Shown piece by piece: positions 1-7,910 of a DNA stretch of 64,000 bases. The stretch is from Palsa-360 sp963719875. Its GTDB lineage: Bacteria > Acidobacteriota > Terriglobia > Acidiferrales > UBA7541. The notes below the pieces were generated by a model. The model was not told the origin of the DNA. It made no database searches and saw nothing but the letters and a program-made list of their open reading frames with translations. A program made the position numbers and the translations under genes. Positions within the stretch are counted from its first letter, which is position 1; every line of letters starts with the position of its first letter. The stretch spans positions 2,294,001-2,358,000 of the forward strand of contig CAVRDJ010000002.1 in assembly GCA_963719875.1 (NCBI GenBank), written 5' to 3'.

Positions 1-103
1 ACGTTCTTTACTTAGGAGAAGCCCGCTGGCTGTGATACCGTTCCCCAAAAAAGTAGCTATGGATCTGTTGAACGCTGCAAATATATTACTAAAGGTGAAT
101 ACC

Positions 104-3100
104 ATGAGAACAAGTTCACTAGCTCGCCGACTGGATTGGAGCAGCGTATGGAGGGCCTTGCGCGCGCTATGCCCGGGCGCCTCTCTATTTTTGATTTGCC
201 TGCCGGCGTTCCCGCAGGGCGCTGCGGGACGAATCTCCGGCAGAGTGGCAGACCAGAAGGGCGGCGTGCTTGTCGGCGCTATGGTCACGGTCACAGATAC
301 TCAACGAGATATTTCGCGAGTTCTGACCACGGATAACGCAGGAGAGTACAACGCCCCCAACCTGCTCCCAAGCATCTAAGTGATGCGTGCCGAGGCGGCG
401 GGCTTCAAAGTAACTGAACAGCCCAACATCGCTTTGGAAGTCAACGGCAACGTGCGCGTAGACCTTGTGCTGCAACTCGGACAGCGCAGCGAAAACATCG
501 TCGTCAGCGGAACGCTGCCTTCTATAGAGACAACCAACGCAGTTCTCGGCGGAACGATCCCAAACGAAGTCATCAATGATTTGCCCTTGAATGGCCGCAA
601 TTTCGAAAATTTGCTAGTCCTGCGCCCGGGCACGGTCAAATATCCCGGCGGCTCGGCCTGGACGCAGAGCACAAACGGGCTGCGCCCTCACGACCAGAAT
701 TATCAAATGGATGGAGTCAATACCAACGACCCGTGGATGGCTCAGAGCATCATGAACGCCGTCATGCCTGGAGGCGATGCCGGCACGATTCTTCCTATTG
801 ATGCCATCGATGAATTTCGAACGGAGCAAAATCCCGGGGCTCAATATGGCTGGAAGCCTGCGGGCATCATCAACGTGGGTATCAAGTCCGGGAACAACAC
901 ACTTCATGGGACAGCCTATGCCTATGGCCGCGACAATTCCTGGGATGCCCGCTCGTTCTTCAATCCGGCGCCCGTGGACGGAGTGTGCAGCCTCGGACCG
1001 TTGCCTTCGTGCGATCAAGCAACGCTGGCGCTGGAGCAGTTTGGCGCCACACTCGGCGGCCCGATCAAGAAAGACAAGCTCTTCTATTTCCTCAACTACG
1101 AGCAGCAGCAGTACACAAACGGCAATCCGGTTCCTCATTCTGTGCCCATCACCGCCGGACCAGGTGCTTCCGACTCGAACTTTGGTCTGATCGGTGCCTG
1201 CATGGCCGCTGGCGCCAAGTTGGCGCCGCTGAGCGCACAATTAGCAGGTCTGAGCATGTCTTGCGCGCCGCTTTCCAATTATCCCGGCTTTTTCCCGGCC
1301 GCCTCCGGCCCTGCGGGCATGGCGGCTACCCTGGAGACCTTGTTGAATACTACCAACACGATTCATTCCGGGATCGTCAAGGTGGACTACCACATTAACG
1401 ACAAGAATTCCGTGGACGCGTCTTACTTCATCAGCCCTGGCGGGGGAGCCTTTGTGGACAATCCCACAGTCCAGATCGCAACCCAGTGGTTGACGAATCA
1501 GTATGGAAGGTCGCAGGTCTTCAGCGGAAACTGGACGTTCAGGCCAAATTCCAACTGGGTAAACGAAGTCCGTGTGGGATATTCGCACTTGTATGAGGCC
1601 ATTCAGACCAACGACTACGCGCAGAATCCGGCCAGCTACAGCTTTAATGGAACCACATACAGCATTTTCACCGGCCAAACGGATATTGGCACGCCCGGCA
1701 GCGGCGCCTTCGGCGGACTCCCTCTGATCAGTTTTGGCGGCTACTCCATGCTCTTTGGTAACCCTAACTGGCCGAAATACATCGGGCCGGACGGCGTACT
1801 GAACATTGTCGAACACCTGTCCTACTTGCGGGGCAATCACTCCTTCCTTTTTGGCGCGGAATCGCTGAACAATTGGAGCACCAATATCGTCACCAATCAT
1901 GCCAGAGGCTCGGTGGGTTTCGGGGGCGGCCAAGGCCAGAGTCTGGACCGATTTTTCATCGGGAAAGTGAACGTGGGCAATTTTGCCGGCGGTCAATTCA
2001 GCGATTGGCAGCGCCATTTAAGCGATAGCGGATATGCTGTGTTTTTCCAGGACGATTGGCGCATAAAGACCAGGCTCATGTTGAATCTCGGGTTGCGATA
2101 CGAACTCAATACCGTTTTGAAGGACCGCAACAACGAGCTCGGAAACTTCGATCCAACGGTGGGGCTTGTTCAGGTGGGCAGCGGGATGACCTCCCCATAC
2201 AACGGCGACCACCATAACTTCGCGCCGCGCATCGGGATCGCCTGGGATGTGCTGGGCAACGGAAAAACGGTGGTGCGCGCCAGCGGCGGCATCATGTACG
2301 AGCAGTTCAGCTTTGATACGTTTGACGGTTTGCGCACCGTGCCCACGGGCGCGACCCTGACTTACACGGATCCAGCAACAGGAAAGGCTGTTATTACGTC
2401 CGGGCCGGGCACGATCAACATTGGGACAGTTATCTATACCCAGGGCACTCCGGCCGCGGCCGCTTTGAAGGCCAACTGGCAATCCAATAGCTCCGCCAAG
2501 CCTCTTTTCTTCGGGTCGCTATCTTGTGGCGACGGCACCCAGCCTCTGCTTGATATGATCACACCCCAGCCCTGCGAGATCGAAGCAGTTACTCGCAACT
2601 TGCGAACTCCGTATGTTAGTACCTGGACGCTCGATCTCCAGCGAGCTATAACGAGCAACCTTTCTCTAGATATAGCTTACGTCGGGAATCACGGCACAAA
2701 ATTACTTGGCTTGATCGATCTCAACCAACCGCCGGTTGGTTCAGGCTGGGGTTCCGCCGCGGTTGCAGGGACTGCGCTAAACACCTGCGTCACTGGACCG
2801 GGGCCCACGAATTGTTCGCCAAACGGCGCCATGGAAGTGGCCGCTAAACCGTTCGCAACCAAGTTCCCCTATCTAGGGTACATCGACTTGCTGTCGAACC
2901 TGGACCACTCTAATTACAACGCCTTGCAGGTGACTCTGACGCAGCGGGCGTCGCATGGATTGTCTTTTGTCGCAGGCTACACCTACTCACACGCCCTGGG
3001 CATGACTGTGGACAATTGCTGCATTTCTAATCCAATCAATGCCGCTGATTACCGGCAACTCTACGGCAACACGGTGTTCGACCTCACTCACAACTTCACG

Positions 3101-3844
3101 CTGTCCACCACTTATAACCTGCCCGGGAAAAAGAGTTTTGGGCAGTTGCTTCAGGGATGGTCGCTCAACTCCGTTGTGACCCTGCAGAGCGGCATGCCTT
3201 GGAGCGTGACCGACTTCACCGACGACTTCAGCGGAACCGGTGAAATCGGTGATGCAGCCACCGTGGGTGAGGCCTGGAATTTCTACGGCAATCACAGGGA
3301 CTTCGCCTCAAATACGGCCTTTCTGAACACCAACGGCGGGGGAGGAGGTATTCCCTATTTCCCTGGTGCATGCGCCTCTGATGGCGCCTGCAGCGGGCCG
3401 CCTGCGGCTCCCACGAGCAATGCGGCCTGCAATTCCAAGGCTGCGGGGAATCCAGCCGCCGTGGCGTCGCTCAGTGTTCTGGGCTGCTACGCCAACGGCG
3501 GCTCCGTCCTTATACCCGCCCCCTACGGAGCGCTTGGCAACTCCGGTGTAAATCAATTCCGCGGCTTCCCCTTCTTTGACTGGGATTTGTCGGTGACCAA
3601 GTCGTTCAAGCTCAAGGAACGACTCTCCGCACAGTTTCGCGCCGAAGGATTCAATATTCTAAACCACGTCAACTTCTCCAACCCCTTCGGCGGGCCTGGC
3701 GGCGACTTCAGCTTCACAGATCCTTCCGTGGCGGGAGCCTCGTTTGGTTTCCGGCCGCAGACACCGGACTTGACAAGCTCCAATCCCATCCTTGGATCGG
3801 GTGGGCCCCGCGCAATTCAGTTGGGATTGAAATTGATTTGGTAA
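104..3844 (+). pseudogene. TonB-dependent receptor (Oar-like), interrupted by an in-frame TAA
   Basis: Outer-membrane TonB-dependent receptor, 1246 codons if read through. I start it at ATG 104, which follows an AAAGGTGA-like ribosome site; the next ~38 residues form a signal peptide ending near AFPQG. An N-terminal carboxypeptidase-regulatory domain (AGRISGRV...) comes next, then a plug (LPLNGRNFENLL) and a large beta-barrel ending in a terminal tryptophan (GLKLIW), as outer-membrane barrels do. Codon 92 (377-379) is TAA, and the same frame continues without a break to 3844. Aligned to the two intact receptors in this window, PNLLPSI*VMRAEAAGF matches PNLIPGPYEVRISAKGF, so the stop replaces a conserved tyrosine (TAC/TAT to TAA). 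The rest of the frame looks fully conserved. It is therefore a recent nonsense mutation, a sequencing error or a readthrough case. The substrate is unknown. Confidence 0.85.
377..379 (+). other. In-frame premature stop codon TAA in the receptor gene
   Basis: The codons around it read CCA AGC ATC TAA GTG ATG CGT. Upstream and downstream share one frame, and both sides encode continuous carboxypeptidase-regulatory domain sequence. The intact receptors at 19523-23128 and 26829-30383 have Tyr here (VGRYEMR and PGPYEVR). One base change is enough to explain it. Confidence 0.85.
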
Positions 3845-3876
3845 CGACGGCTCCGTACAAACTGAATGCCACAACA

Positions 3877-3905
3877 AACTTCACCTGTAATTCTTCACGT
3901 GTAAA
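3877..3905 (+). repeat. Tandem TTCACCTGTAA motif, copy 1
   Basis: Two ~14-nt units (CTTCACCTGTAATT then CTTCACGTGTAAA) lie between the convergent ends of the first receptor and the FAD monooxygenase. The same doublet occurs at the ends of the two long repeats at 5406 and 7710, and in diverged form at 11031. All copies are intergenic. Confidence 0.6.
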
Positions 3906-3973
3906 GCGAGCGAATCGGGCACTATCTTGAGTCCCTACCAGCGCTCCTCTTTGTGTTGTTGACTTTGACCACA

Positions 3974-5149
3974 TTAAACAGGCGAGGTCAGAGGCACGGT
4001 AACAGGGTTATAGAAATATAAGCCGCGATCGTCAGCTGTCGCCCCGGGGTTTGGCCCCCTCTGGGTAACGCCCTGGAGCTCGTCAGCTTGCTGACGGGAA
4101 GCGAGTTGCACGCCATTCGCACGCGCCTTCCGCGTGTTTTCGTAGATTGTGAACGCCTCTTGAAATGTGCTCGCGAGGGCGAAGGCGCGACCCAGCACCG
4201 TGGCATCCTCAATGGCAATGCAAGCACCTTGGCCCAGAAACGGAGACATCGGGTGCGCGGCGTCACCCAGCATCGTGACTCGCCCCTTCGTGTATCGCTG
4301 AAGCGGCTCGCGGTCGCGAAGCCCCCACTTGAATAGCGTTCGGGGAGAAATCGCACGAATGAGGTGCAGAGCAGGTGGATAAAGATCGCCATAGAGGTTT
4401 TCAAACTCCTCTATCGTGGCGCGAATTCTCCATCCTTCCTCCTGCCAACTTGCCTCACGAGCGACCCCGAGCACATTCATGATCGTTCGATGCCGCAACG
4501 GATAATGCATCAAGACCCGCTTCATACCGACGAACAAAGCAAAGGGACGCTCTCGAATGCTTGCCGGCACATCGGCCATCGGTAAGAGCGCACGAAACGC
4601 GACCTGGCCCGTGTAATTCACCACTTCATCTCCGAAGACATTCGCTCTCACCCTGGAGGCGGCGCCGTCACAACCAATCAGAACATCACTGGTAACGATT
4701 CTTCCGTTGGTGAATGTCGCGATGACGTGCTCGGAACTTTGCTTCAGCGAATTGAAACAATGGCCGAGAAACACACAATTCGGATCGTTTCCAATGATGG
4801 CCTCGGCCAGGGCAGCGTGAAGATCGGCGCGATGGACCTGATGATAGTCGGCGCCAAATCTCTCGACATAGTCGCGTCCGGTGGCCCTGACTTTGATGAT
4901 ATCGCCGGTTTGAAAATGGCGTATCAAGTACGCTTCGGTGGGCCCGGATTCGCTGGCCACCCGTTTGCCAATGCAAAAAAAGTTGAGCGCATGCATCGCG
5001 TTCGGTGTGATGGTCACACCTGCGCCGATTTCTCGTAGCTCGTCGGCCTGCTCAAAGACCGAGACTTGATAGCCGAAATGTTGGAGTGCAAGCGCTGCGG
5101 TCAGCCCGCCGATGCCGCCCCCCACGATGGATATCCTTGAGAGTTCCAT
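3974..5149 (-). CDS. FAD-dependent aromatic-ring monooxygenase (salicylate/3-hydroxybenzoate hydroxylase-like)
   Basis: Class A flavoprotein monooxygenase, 391 aa from the chosen start. The N-terminal Rossmann motif GGGIGGLTAALAL binds the FAD ADP moiety. The internal GCDGAASRVR is the DG motif for FAD/NAD(P)H, and GDAAHPMSPFLGQGACIAIEDA near residue 300 is the second FAD-binding motif. Together these place it with single-component hydroxylases of phenolic acids such as salicylate 1-hydroxylase. I prefer the ATG at 5149, which has GGATGGGG upstream and begins directly before the Rossmann strand; an in-frame ATG at 5185 has no ribosome site. It is cytoplasmic, with no signal peptide. It stands alone, convergent with the broken receptor. 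The substrate cannot be read from the sequence; related enzymes act on aromatic acids, which would fit the catabolic character of the region. Confidence 0.85.
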   Translation of the reverse strand: MELSRISIVGGGIGGLTAALALQHFGYQVSVFEQADELREIGAGVTITPNAMHALNFFCIGKRVASESGPTEAYLIRHFQTGDIIKVRATGRDYVERFGADYHQVHRADLHAALAEAIIGNDPNCVFLGHCFNSLKQSSEHVIATFTNGRIVTSDVLIGCDGAASRVRANVFGDEVVNYTGQVAFRALLPMADVPASIRERPFALFVGMKRVLMHYPLRHRTIMNVLGVAREASWQEEGWRIRATIEEFENLYGDLYPPALHLIRAISPRTLFKWGLRDREPLQRYTKGRVTMLGDAAHPMSPFLGQGACIAIEDATVLGRAFALASTFQEAFTIYENTRKARANGVQLASRQQADELQGVTQRGPNPGATADDRGLYFYNPVTVPLTSPV

Positions 5150-5793
5150 TGCCCCATCCAATTGACACGCGTTTAGGCTGGCCATGCTGACGTATGCCGC
5201 AATTGGTGACCATGCCTAGGTTACGCCAAGATTTCCACTCTGACCGCCCGGATAGGTAGCCTTATACACCGGAGGCCCTTTCAAGTTGACCAAATTTAAC
5301 TACCAAAAACTGAACGGATGCCGCGTAAGAAGCTACATTCCTGGTGTTGCTCAGCCATTGTGAGATCGGGGACCAGTTGGTTAGAGCGGGCCGACTTGGT
5401 CGGCCAGGTCTGCGGTTCCCTTCGCGGGCTCAGGGCAAGCGAGTCCGCACGGGCCTACCAATCATTTCAATACTTCAGAGAGTTTTTTCCGGAATCCGGC
5501 AGAAACTTCACCTGTAATTCTTCACCTGTAAATTAGTCGGATTGATAGGGTGGTGGCTGTCGGGTCATCGTTGCCGCAGACCGCACGGAAGCTTGAAGTG
5601 AGTTTCGGGACGGTCTATCAGGCCGCACATAGGTATTCAAGAATCCCCTCGAAAGGCCCGGTTGCAAGTGACTGATTCTGCGTAACAGTACTACGAATCT
5701 CTGCGGAAAATGAATCAATATGGTTGCGGGGCTTCGCACATCTTTTTTGCGGAAGAACACGCGAGGGACGCACCTTCGTTAGAGTATTGCCGC
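5150..5793. other. Intergenic region carrying a long dispersed repeat
   Basis: This 640-bp stretch has no convincing gene; its ORFs are short and have no recognisable features. It contains the 131-bp repeat at 5406-5536, with the TTCACCTGTAA doublet at its right end. No clear promoter or terminator was seen. Confidence 0.6.
5406..5536 (+). repeat. 131-bp dispersed intergenic repeat, copy 1
   Basis: Nearly identical over its full length to 7710-7840. Both start AGGTCTGCGGTTCCCTTCGC and end in TTCACCTGTAAATTAG. The first ~55 bp also occur at 11165-11220, and in diverged form at 44410-44460. No ORF or terminal inverted repeat pair is evident, so it may be a non-autonomous element or a REP-like sequence. 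Confidence 0.75.
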
Positions 5794-6621
5794 TTACTTG
5801 CCGGATGTGGCATGAGCGGCGGGATCGCCCATTACCTTCAAATACTCAGACTGCTCCGACGGCACGCAGATCTGCTCCTCGAATTCCTGTTGTGGAATCC
5901 ACCTGTAATTGGACTTGGTGATCACAAAAGGCTTCGTATACGTCTTGGGATCGTCAATCGTGATGGTAACATCCAGGGTGTTATGATCCACGCGCGTGTA
6001 GCGTTCCTGCACACGCATATCGACGCTATGCGGGTGACCGTAGTTATCCAGCCAGCTTCTCTCATCACTCCCGACCGTATCCACGACGAATGTGTAATCC
6101 CCCTCCCAGTGTCCTACGGAATATCCGTACCACCTCGGATCCGGTGCATCGGCGGAATTGCCGCCCACATTTTTGGGAAGTTCTCGCCCGTCCGTCCAGA
6201 TTTCGCGCCATAACTTGTTGTACAGAAACAGCTCGAGCAACCTGCCAGGCATCTGCGTGAACGCAATCCCTCTGGTCTGGAAGAGCATGTTGCGCGGGAA
6301 CCCGAGTGGATCGCAACCGTTGCTGGGATCATTTGATTCCGCAACGGAAGAATTCCAGGTGCTCTTGTGGAGACGCAACTGCTCCTGCCCCCAAGGCGTC
6401 AGGGAAGGCACCTCGTTGAGTTTGGGTTCGACCAACCCTGCCCAGAACCCAGTCAGATCCCGGCGCGGTGCGGCGCCCCCAGGTCCAATATTGGCTAACC
6501 TGTCGTACAAAGTCTCGCTGATGCCCCGTTTGGGCGGAGGAGAAGTTTGGGCCCACGCATGCGACGAAACAAGCAGTGCTCCGACTAAACTAACAGCGCA
6601 GCCCTTAAGCAGATTTCGCAT
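5794..6621 (-). CDS. Secreted protein of the GHWEGDT/TDGR family, cassette 1
   Basis: Function unknown; 275 aa. I start it at ATG 6621 because GGAGGGTG lies just upstream and a Sec signal peptide follows (MRNLLKGCAVSLVGALLVSS...AWAQ). The mature protein has the conserved series shared by five paralogs in this window: DLTGFW near residue 60, CDPLGFPR, TDGR, GHWEGDY, DNYGHPHS, QERYTR and IDDPKTYTKPF. Invariant His in GHW and HS could be ligands or catalytic residues, but that is a guess. The DUF6152 partner is directly upstream at 6770-7177 on the same strand, a gap of about 150 bp. This copy has RVQER where the others have HV.E, and DYTF where others have DT. It is probably periplasmic. Confidence 0.75.
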   Translation of the reverse strand: MRNLLKGCAVSLVGALLVSSHAWAQTSPPPKRGISETLYDRLANIGPGGAAPRRDLTGFWAGLVEPKLNEVPSLTPWGQEQLRLHKSTWNSSVAESNDPSNGCDPLGFPRNMLFQTRGIAFTQMPGRLLELFLYNKLWREIWTDGRELPKNVGGNSADAPDPRWYGYSVGHWEGDYTFVVDTVGSDERSWLDNYGHPHSVDMRVQERYTRVDHNTLDVTITIDDPKTYTKPFVITKSNYRWIPQQEFEEQICVPSEQSEYLKVMGDPAAHATSGK

Positions 6622-6769
6622 TTCGCACCCTCCACTGCTCCAAATTCGTTTGGATCCAGAAGAAGTCAAATTCTTTGAATTGCAAAGTTCGCAATAGTGA
6701 CTCGCTTCCCGCTCGCCGCTCGAACACTGCTTGCTTCCACTCCGTGCATGACTACCGCAACGATTTTTC

Positions 6770-7177
6770 CTACTGCGTCTCAGGGTTGTCCCCCCGCTGC
6801 TGGGTATCCCTCAACGTCTTGCCATCGGCAAGCACGATCTTATTGAGACGGCCGAGAGGGCTGCCGGATTTGGCGGGGTATAGGTAAACAGTGATTACGT
6901 CCCCGGGCTGCAGCGAATTCCTGTTCCAGCCAACAAGAGCAACCGCCGACGGGTTGCCTGTCTCGACAGCCCAGTGCGTGACGTCGCCTTTGTCATCTTT
7001 CACGTCGAACATGACAAAGGTATGGGGATTGGCCCACACGTATTTCGTCACCGTGGCCTCTTTCAAGACAACTACGGTGTTCGCAAATGCCGCAGCTCCG
7101 TGATGCGCGAACAGGGTGCCGCCAGCGCTCAAAACGCCCACGAGCAAGCCAAAAGACAACAGCAGCCTACTTTTCAT
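6770..7177 (-). CDS. DUF6152-family small secreted protein, cassette 1
   Basis: Small exported protein of unknown function, 135 aa. Start at ATG 7177, with GAGGTG five bases upstream. The signal peptide ends GGTLFA, so signal peptidase cleavage would leave HHGAAAF at the mature N-terminus. The core follows the family pattern: a beta-rich stretch with VWANPHTFVMFDVKDDKG, W..E, GW...LQPGD and ADGKTL. His-His at the new N-terminus plus the NPH histidine are kept in all five copies here. It lies first in the pair with 5794-6621. I recognise the family by this pattern, not by any assigned activity. Confidence 0.8.
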   Translation of the reverse strand: MKSRLLLSFGLLVGVLSAGGTLFAHHGAAAFANTVVVLKEATVTKYVWANPHTFVMFDVKDDKGDVTHWAVETGNPSAVALVGWNRNSLQPGDVITVYLYPAKSGSPLGRLNKIVLADGKTLRDTQQRGDNPETQ

Positions 7178-7316
7178 TCGGCACCTCACCAGCTGGAATT
7201 TGTGGTTTGACCTTGAGGATATGACAGGCGGCCTCTCGCGTCAATCGAGTCGAACTCTGCTTGATCAGTTTCCGGAAAAACCCAAAGCGCTATCATTCCA
7301 AGGCACGCTGCGTACC

Positions 7317-7360
7317 GAGGAATCTCTCTTTCCTGGGTTTCAAGCGCAGAGAGATTCCTC
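7317..7360. repeat. Perfect 13-bp inverted repeat
   Basis: GAGGAATCTCTCT (7317-7329) pairs exactly with AGAGAGATTCCTC (7348-7360) around an 18-nt loop. No T-run follows on either strand, so it looks like a palindromic intergenic element and not a terminator. Confidence 0.6.
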
Positions 7361-7709
7361 AGTCGCCGCGGCGACTTCGGAATAACGCCAAAAGGACTTT
7401 TGCCGTAGACCGTTAGGATGGCGGGGTTCCGACGAATCTTTTTTATTTTCTGAGCGATTCGTTGTCCCCTCCATGGAACTCGCGAACCATACGCGTGTTT
7501 ATAGAGAAGTAAATAACAAAGTAAGGCTGAAGCAAAGGGATAAGGGAGATTCACAAACGATCGGAGAAGCTAAAACAACGTCGGAGAAATTCGGTACCGC
7601 TCTCCGTACCGTCGAAACTTCGTCTTACATGTAATTCGCCGTGTTTACGCGCTGCCCGACGTAGCCTAGGCGATTGTAGGCACAGGTTGGCTGGCTTTTG
7701 ACACGGTAG

Positions 7710-7840
7710 AGGTCTGCGGTTCCCTTCGCGGGGTCAGGGCAAGCGAGTCCGCACGGGCCTACCATTCTTTTCAATACTTCAGAGAGTTTTTTCCGGAATC
7801 CGGCAGAAACTTCACCCGTAATTCTTCACCTGTAAATTAG
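7710..7840 (+). repeat. 131-bp dispersed intergenic repeat, copy 2
   Basis: Same length and almost the same sequence as 5406-5536, including the TTCACCTGTAA doublet at the right end (one unit reads CACCCGTAA). The bases just before it (CTTTTGACACGGTA) are also shared with the copy at 11150, so the real left boundary may be near 7695. Confidence 0.75.
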
Positions 7841-7872
7841 TGGGGCGGTACTGGGCCGCTTGGGGCTGTTCG

Positions 7873-7901
7873 TTGACTTGGTTCTGAGCGCAACCTAAGA
7901 T
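7873..7901 (+). promoter_or_regulatory. Sigma-70-like promoter giving a leaderless kinase mRNA
   Basis: TTGACT (7873-7878), a 17-bp spacer and TAAGAT (7896-7901). The kinase ATG at 7911 is only ten bases after the -10 element, so transcription would start at or next to the start codon. No ribosome-binding site precedes that ATG, which agrees with a leaderless transcript. Confidence 0.5.
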
Positions 7902-7910
7902 AGCGGCACG

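Larger units (their letters stand above)
7178..7910. other. Intergenic region with hairpin, long repeat and kinase promoter
   Basis: Divergent spacer between cassette 1 and the kinase gene. It holds a 13-bp perfect stem-loop (7317-7360), the second copy of the 131-bp repeat (7710-7840) and a promoter-like pair at 7873-7901. An open frame at 7186-7554 on the minus strand runs through the hairpin and has no recognisable features; I do not call it a gene. Confidence 0.6.

Noticed and set aside
7186..7554. 122-aa minus-strand ORF upstream of cassette 1
   Set aside because: It runs through the perfect 13-bp palindrome, has no ribosome site or domain, and reads like translated intergenic repeat.
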